Below are positions 1 to 6,370 of a stretch of 35,479 nucleotides of DNA, piece by piece. The stretch is taken from IMG/VR virus record IMGVR_UViG_3300037193_001674, positions 1-35,479 of that record, one strand, 5' to 3'. Origin of the DNA: a virus. Within the stretch, counting starts at the first letter, position 1; each line of letters starts with the position of its first letter. The notes beneath the pieces were generated by a model. The model saw only the letters and a program-made list of their open reading frames with translations. It was not told where the DNA came from and did no database searches. The position numbers were made by a program, and so were the translations under genes.

Positions 1-1
1 C

Positions 2-451
2 CAGAAAATCGACAAGCCTTCGAAGCCTAGGCGACCACTACCCGAGCCTTCGTCGAATGGTAGCGGACCACTCGACGAGAACTCTCCTAGCACTCGCTCT
101 GGAAGGGAAGGGAAAGGAAAGGAAGGGAAGGGAGTAGAGGCGGCGCGAGGAATCGCCGAAGCCACACCAGGCGTCGACGTGAAGGCGTTCATGCGCTGGC
201 ACGGATACCGGATCGAAATCCGAAAGCCGCTCAAGCCGCAGAGCCTGCAAGCCGCAGCCGAAGAGTTCGCGAAGCTCGGCGACCACCAAGCGGCTGTCGT
301 GCAGCAGTCCATCTCGAACGGCTGGCAAGGACTCTTCCCGCTGAAGACGAACGGCTCGCACCACCACACGCCAGCGCTCAAGAAGCTGCGCACCGCCGAC
401 GAAATCGAAGCCGAAGAACGCGCACGAGGTGACTACGATGCTCAGCACTGA
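2..451 (+). CDS. C-terminal part of phage replication protein (5' cut by window edge)
   Basis: The reading frame is open from base 2 to the TGA at 449-451, so the gene begins before the window; the first internal start (GTG 179) is not needed. The visible part has a Pro/Ser-rich segment, a low-complexity Gly-Lys-Glu linker coded by a polypurine tract, then a conserved-looking tail with an SISNGWQGLFPLK motif. Phage replisome-organiser proteins (helix-turn-helix N-terminus, flexible linker) commonly end with a NGWxGLF motif of this kind, so I infer a lambda O/DnaD-like initiation role. The DNA-binding N-terminus is not visible. It overlaps the next gene by 14 bases, which fits an origin-binding protein followed by a helicase loader. 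Family call is by motif memory only. Confidence 0.7.
   Translation, partial: QKIDKPSKPRRPLPEPSSNGSGPLDENSPSTRSGREGKGKEGKGVEAARGIAEATPGVDVKAFMRWHGYRIEIRKPLKPQSLQAAAEEFAKLGDHQAAVVQQSISNGWQGLFPLKTNGSHHHTPALKKLRTADEIEAEERARGDYDAQH
101..133. repeat. 33-base polypurine tract inside replication gene
   Basis: The + strand is entirely A and G here, built from GGGAA and GGAAA units, with four GGG runs at 105-107, 110-112, 125-127 and 130-132. It codes for the Gly/Lys/Glu linker of the replication protein. Lambdoid phages carry their origin as repeats inside the initiator gene, so this is a candidate origin element, or simply a flexible linker. Triplex or G-quadruplex folding is possible but not shown. 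Confidence 0.5.
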
Positions 452-944
452 CCGCAGCGACTTCGAGTCTCAGCTGGCTATCCTGTTCGGTGGATACCCG
501 ACGTTCCTGACGCCACCGCGCACGGAAGCCTACTGGCGCGGACTGCAGAAAATGCCGCTGTCCACGTTCGTCCGCTGTGTCGACTACGCACTCGGCGAAA
601 GCGGCACGGACAAGCTGCCGACGGTGAACTCGTTGTGGCAAATCAGCCGCCATCTGCGCTCCGTAGCAGCCGCACCGCCGAAGGCAGTCGAAGCCATTCA
701 CCCGCTGCAGCGCGTCGCCAACGGCGCAATGCTCAAGCTGCTACACGACAAAGGCGCCGCAAGCGATGAGTCGCTGCGAGAAATCGTCGCGGTGAAAAAC
801 AAGATTTGCAGCCAAGTGCCGCCGGACGTTGACCCGGCCGAGCTGCGCGACGTGCTCATCGCCGCGTTCGAGAAGCTGTGGCAGCCGATGTCGGCAGAGC
901 GAGTGCAAGCGCACACAGAGCGCATGTTCGGGACGTCGCCGTGA
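438..944 (+). CDS. probable replication accessory protein (helicase-loader-like)
   Basis: 168 residues from ATG 438, chosen over GTG 429 because GAGG at 426-429 sits 8 bases before it. The N-terminal half reads like the helical domain of phage helicase loader/inhibitor proteins of the G39P type: L-x-x-x-F-G-G-Y-P near residue 17-20, a YW-x-x-L-x-x-M pattern, then a helix leading to LPTVNSLWQI. The C-terminal half is helical and charged with no motif I recognise. Position directly after the replication protein supports a role in loading the replicative helicase. Low sequence conservation in this family makes the call tentative. Confidence 0.5.
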   Translation: MLSTDRSDFESQLAILFGGYPTFLTPPRTEAYWRGLQKMPLSTFVRCVDYALGESGTDKLPTVNSLWQISRHLRSVAAAPPKAVEAIHPLQRVANGAMLKLLHDKGAASDESLREIVAVKNKICSQVPPDVDPAELRDVLIAAFEKLWQPMSAERVQAHTERMFGTSP

Positions 945-1102
945 GCCCTCAGATCACGCCGCCATCAGCCGCGGACACCAATACGCGCGCTGCACAAAAT
1001 ATTCGCGGGTCCTTCCTGGGTCGAAAACCGGACGGGCGCCTTGACCGCGGGATTCCACCAGTTCCAGCGGGGCGCTTGCTTCCTTCTTGGGAGCAGACAT
1101 GA
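941..1102 (+). CDS. small hypothetical protein
   Basis: 53 residues from GTG 941, overlapping the preceding stop (GTGA) and itself overlapped by the next start (ATGA at 1099-1102). The exact double overlap suggests a translationally coupled gene filling an otherwise empty 155-base gap. The protein is Pro/Arg-rich, lacks a membrane segment, and I recognise no family. The reading frame continues upstream to a possible ATG at 878 inside the previous gene. Confidence 0.4.
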   Translation: MSPQITPPSAADTNTRAAQNIRGSFLGRKPDGRLDRGIPPVPAGRLLPSWEQT

Positions 1103-1401
1103 ACCGCATGCCGCGCTACGCCGCCCGCCGCGACGCCAACGAGCCCGAGCTGATTCGCCTGGCGCAGTCGCTCGGCTGGCGATTCTGGAAGCTGCACGAG
1201 CCCGCCGACTGGCTGGCCCTGCGTCGCGGTGTTTGGCACGTCGTCGAGATCAAAAATCCCGACTGCGAAGGGCACGCCAACGAGTACACGTACGACCAGC
1301 GCAAGTTTCGCGCCGAGGTGTTCGCGTGCAATGGCCGGCTGATCGTGTGGCGAACGAAAGACGACGTGTTTCGAGATTCCAACGCGAAGGTGACTGCATG
1401 A
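1099..1401 (+). CDS. small PD-(D/E)XK nuclease (VRR-NUC/phage endonuclease-like)
   Basis: 100 residues from ATG 1099. Residues 10-20 (RRDANEPELIR) resemble the opening Glu-bearing helix of phage VRR-NUC/RecB-like nucleases. Asp37, followed about a strand later by Glu50-Ile-Lys52, gives the D-x(n)-E-x-K metal-binding core, and the later TYDQRKF matches the usual 'DQ-x-x-F' helix. Such enzymes process branched or replicating DNA and are frequent at the end of phage replication modules. GGGAGC at about 1089-1094 can act as ribosome binding site. Substrate is unknown. Confidence 0.72.
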   Translation: MNRMPRYAARRDANEPELIRLAQSLGWRFWKLHEPADWLALRRGVWHVVEIKNPDCEGHANEYTYDQRKFRAEVFACNGRLIVWRTKDDVFRDSNAKVTA

Positions 1402-2915
1402 GCATGCGAAATTACATCCGCGACGCCGACTACGACTGTCCCGAGCCGACGCCGGACGAGCAACTGCGCGACAGCGGCCGGCGATCGCTGTTCGGCCTGC
1501 TCGCGATCAACGCGCTGGCGATCATAGGCATCGTGTGCGCGCTGGTGGGCAGTGCGCATGGACAGACGCTGCAGGCCCCGACGCGCGTCTCGACGTACGA
1601 CTGGCAGTGTCAGGACGCGAACGGCGTGAAGCTGAGCGACCACCAGCGCGTCGAGCTCGCGGCCTTCGCCTGCTTGAACAATCCCGCTGGCGCATTCGTG
1701 CAGGGCGGTCGCTATCGGATCAACCGACCGACAACGCCGACTGAGCCACCGCCGCCCACCTGTCCCGCGCCGCCGGCATCCACTACGCGCTCGCAGGATT
1801 GCCCCGCCGGCACGACGGGCACATGGACGCAGACTTCGGCGTCGACCGTCAGCGCGCCGCCTGCGTGCACGGTGACGACGACCTGGTCGCCGCCTACGCC
1901 GCCAGAAGGTGCATGCGCGCCTGTGCCGCCGCCGCTGACAGCGCCAACGCTCACCGGCCAGCGCACAGTGGGCACGACAGCAAGCAATGCGCTGAGCTGG
2001 ACGGCAGTCACCGGCGCAACCAGCTACGTCGTCGAGCGCTGTCCCGCCGCCGGTGTCGCTTGTCCGACGATGAGCCCGATCGCTACGGTGACGGCGCTCA
2101 CGTACGCGAACACGGGCTTACCCACGACCATCACGTACAGCTACCGCGTGCAGCCCAAGGACGCGACGCGCGCCGGGCCGTACTCGAACACCTGGACGGC
2201 AACCGTCGAGCCGCCACCGACCGGGGCGAACACCGTGCGTATCAACGTCGGCGGGCCTGCGCTGGCCGACTACGGCGCCGACCAGTACTTCACTGGCGGG
2301 TCGGTCTCCAGCAGCTGCAATCGCACCGTGTCTGGTGTGTACGCGACGCGGCGCTTTTCCAGCTCAGGCTTCGAGTACCGCATCCCGCTGCCGAATGCGC
2401 GCTACCTCGTGCGCCTGCTGTGGCAGGAGTGTTGGCACACGGGCGCGGGTCAGCGCGTGCTGAATGCGAGCGTAGAGGGTCTGGCGATTGCTGCGGTCGA
2501 TCCCTGGCGCAGCGACGGCGCACCGACTTCGCACGAGCGCATTGTCGACCTGATCGACGGCACGCTGAACATTGCTCTGACCGCTGAGACCGGCGATGCG
2601 ATGCTGAACGCGATCGAGGTCACGCCGACGACCGACCAGCCGACGCCGCAGCCAACGTTCTCGACGACGCTGAGCTGGACGCCGCCCACAGAGAACACGG
2701 ACGGCACGACGCTCACGAACCTTGCGGGCTACCGCTTGCTGTACGGGACGTCCGCCGGCGCCCTGACGCGTGCGCTCACAATATCGAATCCCTCAACGCT
2801 CAGCACGGTCGTGGACGGACTCACGCAGGGGACGTGGTACTTCGCCATCGTGGCCCGGAGTAGCGCGGGCACGGAGAGCGCACCGACGAACGCTGCATCG
2901 AGGGTTATCCCGTGA
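1398..2915 (+). CDS. membrane-anchored or secreted FN3-malectin-FN3 protein
   Basis: 505 residues from ATG 1398 (ATGA overlap with the nuclease stop). The frame is open back to 1041, but that part is a shadow of the nuclease. An acidic cytoplasmic-type N-terminus is followed by a hydrophobic segment at about 31-52 ending in AHGQ, a possible signal-peptidase site. Then come a Cys/Pro/Thr-rich segment (about 100-180), a fibronectin type III domain (about 185-271, YSYRVQP), a malectin-like domain (about 280-408, opening VRINVGGPALADYGADQYF), and a second FN3 domain (about 422-505). Malectin-type folds bind carbohydrate. Such a protein in an early region may decorate the infected cell surface or interfere with superinfection; a virion role is also possible. 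Confidence 0.65.
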   Translation: MSMRNYIRDADYDCPEPTPDEQLRDSGRRSLFGLLAINALAIIGIVCALVGSAHGQTLQAPTRVSTYDWQCQDANGVKLSDHQRVELAAFACLNNPAGAFVQGGRYRINRPTTPTEPPPPTCPAPPASTTRSQDCPAGTTGTWTQTSASTVSAPPACTVTTTWSPPTPPEGACAPVPPPLTAPTLTGQRTVGTTASNALSWTAVTGATSYVVERCPAAGVACPTMSPIATVTALTYANTGLPTTITYSYRVQPKDATRAGPYSNTWTATVEPPPTGANTVRINVGGPALADYGADQYFTGGSVSSSCNRTVSGVYATRRFSSSGFEYRIPLPNARYLVRLLWQECWHTGAGQRVLNASVEGLAIAAVDPWRSDGAPTSHERIVDLIDGTLNIALTAETGDAMLNAIEVTPTTDQPTPQPTFSTTLSWTPPTENTDGTTLTNLAGYRLLYGTSAGALTRALTISNPSTLSTVVDGLTQGTWYFAIVARSSAGTESAPTNAASRVIP

Positions 2916-3079
2916 GGGGCCGTCACTCCGAGGCGACGCGCGCGAAGATCAGCGCATCACGCGCGCCGTATACGCAAGCCCAGCGCGCAGAGAGGCTGCA
3001 GCGTGATAAGGCCGTAGCGATGCTGTTCGCGCCTGTCTTGAAGCGGCTGTGCGTGCCGGCCATGGCGGGGCGGAAATGA
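2912..3079 (+). CDS. NUMOD3-like small protein or homing-endonuclease remnant
   Basis: 55 residues from GTG 2912 (GTGA overlap with the preceding stop). The N-terminus RGRHSEATRAKISASR matches the NUMOD3 DNA-binding motif of GIY-YIG/HNH homing endonucleases, where HSEETRxKIS is typical. No nuclease domain follows, so this is either a free-standing DNA-binding peptide or the remains of a degraded homing endonuclease. GC at third positions is a little lower than in neighbours. Confidence 0.45.
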   Translation: MRGRHSEATRAKISASRAPYTQAQRAERLQRDKAVAMLFAPVLKRLCVPAMAGRK

Positions 3080-3235
3080 TTTCGGCAATGGTTCGCAGCG
3101 ATGTTGCCGGGCGGGTTCCGTTGATCCCTGAAGCCCGGATATCTCGGCCTGCGGGCCAGGCGCGCGGCGTGGATGCAAAGGCTGGCGAAACCAACCCGCC
3201 GGCCGCTATCAGGACCACGCCGCGCGCTGCCGAAT
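3080..3235. other. unassigned stretch between small genes
   Basis: A + frame (ATG 3076 to TGA 3252) and a - frame (from 3218) are open here, but both have poor third-position GC preference and no recognisable motif. I see no clear promoter, terminator or RNA. It may hold regulatory sequence for the flanking small genes, or decayed coding sequence linked to the NUMOD3 remnant. Confidence 0.3.
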
Positions 3236-3382
3236 CTACTTCTTCGGCTTGAGGGGCGAGACCGTGCCTGACTTCGGCTTCGGGATGAGCACCGAAAAGA
3301 TGCCGCTGCGCCAGCGCTCAATCGGCTTGCCGATGCGCTCGCGGAAGGCGGCGAGGGACGTGACGACCTGGCGGCGGGTCAT
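3236..3382 (-). CDS. possible small basic minus-strand protein
   Basis: 48 residues, ATG at 3382-3380 and TAG at 3238-3236. Nearly every codon ends in G or C and rare codons are almost absent. This is better coding quality than the opposing + frame (GTG 3264 to TAG 3401), which uses CGG, AGG, GGA and CGA. The product is very basic with a Pro/Lys tail (LIPKPKSGT, PLKPKK). No good Shine-Dalgarno is seen upstream, so it remains uncertain. No family recognised. Confidence 0.4.
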   Translation of the reverse strand: MTRRQVVTSLAAFRERIGKPIERWRSGIFSVLIPKPKSGTVSPLKPKK

Positions 3383-3394
3383 GGGAGTACGTCG

Positions 3395-3673
3395 ATGGTA
3401 GCGCAGGTCAAAGTGGTTTCGGTGCGCGTCTTTGAAGTGTTTTCCAGCGAAGGTTCGTCGCTTGGTCTGTTCAGGGTCGATGCTGAATGGCAGGGCATGC
3501 AGAAGCTCGTGCAGATCGACAATCCATCACTCTGCCTCATCGTGGACGTGGATGGAGCAGGCATAGGCGGCATCTTCAATGCGATGTTCGGCGAGCACAG
3601 GGCCGAAGTAGGGCTCGTCAAAGCTTCGCCTGATTTGCTGCTCAAGCTCGCGAAATCGGAGGACAGCTTGTGA
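3395..3673 (+). CDS. hypothetical protein
   Basis: 92 residues from ATG 3395. It reads as a compact alpha/beta protein (VKVVSVRVFEVF, then LCLIVDVDGAG) without membrane segments or catalytic motifs I recognise. Its stop overlaps the start of the next mini-gene by one base (TGATG). Function unknown. Confidence 0.6.
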   Translation: MVAQVKVVSVRVFEVFSSEGSSLGLFRVDAEWQGMQKLVQIDNPSLCLIVDVDGAGIGGIFNAMFGEHRAEVGLVKASPDLLLKLAKSEDSL

Positions 3674-3801
3674 TGTACCTCGCCCGCTTTCTCGACCGCC
3701 TCATCTGCCGGTTCAAAGGACACGACAAGCACTGGAACGACGACTTAACCATGGTTTGCAGCAGGTGCGGCCACACCACGCAATACGAGGTGCGCGGATG
3801 A
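3673..3801 (+). CDS. 42-residue zinc-knuckle protein (DUF1660-like)
   Basis: ATG 3673 overlaps the preceding TGA. The product begins MYLARFLDRLICRFKGHDKHW and ends CSRCGHTTQYEVRG. Cys12, His17, Cys29 and Cys32 could bind one zinc; the pattern C-x(4)-H-x-x-x-W ... C-x-x-C-G matches the small phage DUF1660 family (CKLxGHKW ... CxRCG). The role of that family is not established. Followed without gap by the next gene. Confidence 0.6.
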   Translation: MYLARFLDRLICRFKGHDKHWNDDLTMVCSRCGHTTQYEVRG

Positions 3802-4019
3802 TGTACCTAGCAAGGTTTCTCGCCGGCCAACCGCCGCAGGTGTACCCACTCGACGGCACGCTGATCGCGCAGCCGCGCGTGTGGATGTTCACGCACTACC
3901 GCGGGCGCGGCGCCTGTGCGATCGGCTACACGCAGAGCGAGGCGGTGCAGGCGGCGAAGCGGCGGATGGAGATGCCGAGGGCGGCGTTGCGGGTGATGGT
4001 GGAGAGGGGTGCGAGATGA
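3798..4019 (+). CDS. hypothetical protein
   Basis: 73 residues from ATG 3798 (tandem ATGATG, overlapping the previous stop). The N-terminus MMYLARFL copies that of the preceding mini-gene almost exactly, but the rest differs: a beta-rich middle and a basic helix (EAVQAAKRRMEM). No family recognised. The shared N-terminus suggests a partial duplication of the start region. Confidence 0.6.
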   Translation: MMYLARFLAGQPPQVYPLDGTLIAQPRVWMFTHYRGRGACAIGYTQSEAVQAAKRRMEMPRAALRVMVERGAR

Positions 4020-4213
4020 ATGCCAAATGGCTGTCGGTGGGCAACAGGGCAAAGCAGGCAGAGTGCCTGCGGCAACTTGCCGGCCTTGTCGAGTCTGGTG
4101 ATGTGCTAATCCAAAGCGCGAGTGTCGGTGCTGACTACCGCGGCTGGACGCTTGAAGTGCAAGCAGTAGCGCCGCCATCATCGAAGATACTGACGGACGA
4201 GGACGAGTCATGA
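4016..4213 (+). CDS. small hypothetical protein
   Basis: 65 residues from ATG 4016 with a good ribosome site (GAGAGGGG) and ATGA overlaps at both ends. The first half is a Leu-rich helix (LRQLAGLVESGDVLIQ), followed by a strand-like segment containing GWTLEV. It resembles small phage proteins of unknown role that precede terminase genes. No motif allows a function. Confidence 0.6.
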   Translation: MNAKWLSVGNRAKQAECLRQLAGLVESGDVLIQSASVGADYRGWTLEVQAVAPPSSKILTDEDES

Positions 4214-4533
4214 CCGAGAAGGCGCCGAACAACGGCGGCAAATGGAAGAAAGGGCAGAGCGGCAACCCCGGCGGCCGAGCGAAACAGGATTACCAGATCA
4301 AGGAGCTGGCGCGGAAGAAGTGTCCGAAGGCGCTGCGCATCCTTGAGCAGATTGCCGAGGGCGATGATCCGCGCGCCGCGGTCTCGGCCTGCATGGGCAT
4401 TCTCGCGTACGGCATCGGCAAGCCGGTGCAGCAGGTCGACCTGACGAACAGCGACGGCAGCATGTCGCAGGCGTGGCTCGCGGCGATGCGGTCGGTGGAC
4501 ACGGAAGCGACGGAGCAGCACGTTGAGCACTGA
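4210..4533 (+). CDS. small terminase subunit-like protein (DUF5681)
   Basis: 107 residues from ATG 4210. The N-terminal motif GKWKKGQSGNPGGRAKQ is the signature of the DUF5681 family, found immediately before large terminase genes in many phages. A helical body (LRILEQIAEGDDPRAAVSACMGIL) follows. By position and family it probably recognises the packaging site and feeds DNA to the large subunit. Confidence 0.72.
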   Translation: MTEKAPNNGGKWKKGQSGNPGGRAKQDYQIKELARKKCPKALRILEQIAEGDDPRAAVSACMGILAYGIGKPVQQVDLTNSDGSMSQAWLAAMRSVDTEATEQHVEH

Positions 4534-4560
4534 CACGCACTGCGAATACGAGGGCGCGAC

Positions 4561-4779
4561 TTGGCCGCTTGTTGCAAGTCGCGACCAGCGATTGCAATTC
4601 TTGAGCAAGAGGGTATCGATTGCCCGCCGGGTGGCTCTGGGGACTATCGAGCCACTATCGCTGTGGCGCTGCTGCGCGCGACGGCTGATGACTCGCTGAA
4701 CAATCGCGACATGCGATTAGCGTGCTTCTCGGCGATGGTCGAAGTTGAGCAAGTGTTGGAGGCTGCGGTGCTCGATTAG
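4561..4779 (+). CDS. small hypothetical protein, start uncertain
   Basis: 72 residues if started at TTG 4561; the frame is open from 4534 with no ATG or GTG nearby. The C-terminal half (MRLACFSAMVEVEQVLEAAVLD) looks like a real amphipathic helix, but the N-terminal half is weak. A second frame begins TTG 4523, overlapping the terminase small-subunit stop, reads plausibly to about 4620 and then degrades. The two together could be one gene broken by a frameshift near 4600. GC at third positions is lower than in neighbours. Confidence 0.35.
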   Translation: MAACCKSRPAIAILEQEGIDCPPGGSGDYRATIAVALLRATADDSLNNRDMRLACFSAMVEVEQVLEAAVLD

Positions 4780-6370
4780 TGCCGCCATCCAGCTCCACGA
4801 CTTCGGACTGACGCCGGCCGACCTTCGCCGGCTCGTGCTGCTCGCCCGTCGCGAGCCGGTCCAGTTCGCCAAGACCATCCTGCGCCTGGACATCCTGCCG
4901 GGCGAGCCACAGCCGGGGACGCTGCGCTACCGCCGCTCGAACGACTGGTCGATGGACGAGTGGCAGTGCGAGCTCGTTGAGTCGATCGCCGACGTGGAAC
5001 GCAAGCGCCTCGGCATCCCAACCCGCTACAACCACGAAGGCAAGCCGCAGATCAGCGTGCGCGCGTGCCAAGGCCCGGGTAAGACGTTCGGCATTGCCGT
5101 GGCCGCCCACATCTGGGGCTTCGCCTACGACCCGCTGGTGATCCCGGTGATCGCGCCGAAAAAGGAGCACGTCAAAACGCGCTTCTTCGGTGAGTTCCGC
5201 CGCATCGCCGGTCGCGCCATTCCCGGCTACCTGCAGCTGCTCAACATGCAGATCGGCGCGGAGCGGGTCGCCTGGGGCGATGATCCGGTCAACCACTTCC
5301 TCATCGCCGAGACCGGTGTTCAGCCCGAGAACATCCAGGGCCTGCGCCGGCCAAACATGCTCACCCTGGTCGACGAGTCATCCGGCGTCGCCGAGCGGCT
5401 GTTCCCGGTCATTGAGGGCAACACCTTCGGCGCCGAGAACTTCGTCACCGTGCTGATCGGCAACCCGACGCGCAACACCGGCACGTTCGCCGACAGCCAC
5501 CTGAAGGAGCGCTTGGCCGGCGACTACTACCGCATGCACGTCGGGCCGGACAAATCCAAGCGCATACCGCCAGAGTCGATCGAGCGCATGATCCGCAAGT
5601 ACGGGCGCACCTCGCCGGTCGTGCTGGTGCGCTGCTTCGGTGAGTTCGCCGCGGATGACGCCAACCAGATCATCGCGCTGGCGTGGATCGCCGATGCGTT
5701 ACAGCGCGACTTCGACACCGACGGTTCGTTACCGCGCCTGCGCGTGACGATCGACGCTGCCGACGGCGGCGATGACGAAACAGTCGTGACCGTCGCGCGG
5801 CACTTCGACAGCCACACGCGCATCCTCAAGCAGAAGTCCTTCAGCTTCGGCCTGGAGAAGGCGCAGATAGAGGGCGCCGACGCCGGTGAGCAGATGTTCA
5901 AGGCGTTCGGCGGTCGCAAGGACATCGACGATTTCGTGGTCGACGCCTCGGGCGTCGGCACTGGCATGGCGGGCGAGCTCTACGACCGCGGCTACCGCGT
6001 CATCCGCTACAAGGGCGGCGAGGGGAGCGACAATGCCGAAAAGTGGAAGAACAGGCGCACTCAGTCGTATCTTGTGGCGCGCGATGCCTTTCGCGACGGC
6101 CTGATCTCCTTCGAGCCGGATGCGGTCGATGACGTCGAAGAACTGGAGGCCCAGCTCTGCTCAGTGAAGCGCAAAATTTCAGGCGATGACCGCATCGAAG
6201 AACTCGTGACCCGCGAAGAGATGCGGCGCGAGGGCATCAAGTCACCTGACCGAGCCGATTCGCTGGTCATGCAGTTCGCGACGCAGGCGCCCGTGTACTC
6301 GCCGGCGAGTCACGGCAAGAGCGAGCCGGTGGTGGCGGGCGTCTCGACGGTGCTGGACGGGCTGCTATGA
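4775..6370 (+). CDS. terL: large terminase subunit (packaging ATPase-nuclease)
   Basis: About 531 residues. It cuts concatemeric phage DNA and pumps it into the prohead through the portal. ATPase part: Walker A-like CQGPGKT near residue 98 and Walker B LTLVDES near 198. Nuclease part (RNase H-like): VTIDAADGGDDE near 324, VVDASGVGTGMAGEL, and a late acidic site in SPDRADSL. There is no ATG at the expected N-terminus (SAAIQLHDFGLTPADLRR): I prefer a rare ATT at 4775, 12 bases after GGAGG, like other genes here; TTG 4745 is the conventional alternative but has no ribosome site. It ends overlapping the portal start. Confidence 0.88.
   Translation: MSAAIQLHDFGLTPADLRRLVLLARREPVQFAKTILRLDILPGEPQPGTLRYRRSNDWSMDEWQCELVESIADVERKRLGIPTRYNHEGKPQISVRACQGPGKTFGIAVAAHIWGFAYDPLVIPVIAPKKEHVKTRFFGEFRRIAGRAIPGYLQLLNMQIGAERVAWGDDPVNHFLIAETGVQPENIQGLRRPNMLTLVDESSGVAERLFPVIEGNTFGAENFVTVLIGNPTRNTGTFADSHLKERLAGDYYRMHVGPDKSKRIPPESIERMIRKYGRTSPVVLVRCFGEFAADDANQIIALAWIADALQRDFDTDGSLPRLRVTIDAADGGDDETVVTVARHFDSHTRILKQKSFSFGLEKAQIEGADAGEQMFKAFGGRKDIDDFVVDASGVGTGMAGELYDRGYRVIRYKGGEGSDNAEKWKNRRTQSYLVARDAFRDGLISFEPDAVDDVEELEAQLCSVKRKISGDDRIEELVTREEMRREGIKSPDRADSLVMQFATQAPVYSPASHGKSEPVVAGVSTVLDGLL

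Noticed and set aside
3076-3252. Open plus-strand frame of 58 codons (MISAMVRSDVAGR...)
   Set aside because: Low third-position GC, many weak codons and no recognisable motif; only its ATGA overlap speaks for it.
3264-3401. Plus-strand frame from GTG 3264 (45 codons) opposite the minus-strand mini-gene
   Set aside because: Uses rare codons (AGG, CGG, CGA, GGA) more than the minus frame; kept as alternative but judged the likely shadow.
4523-4702. TTG 4523 frame overlapping the small terminase stop
   Set aside because: Reads plausibly for about 30 codons, then becomes Arg/Cys/Trp-rich without coding bias; may be a broken piece of the neighbouring small gene.
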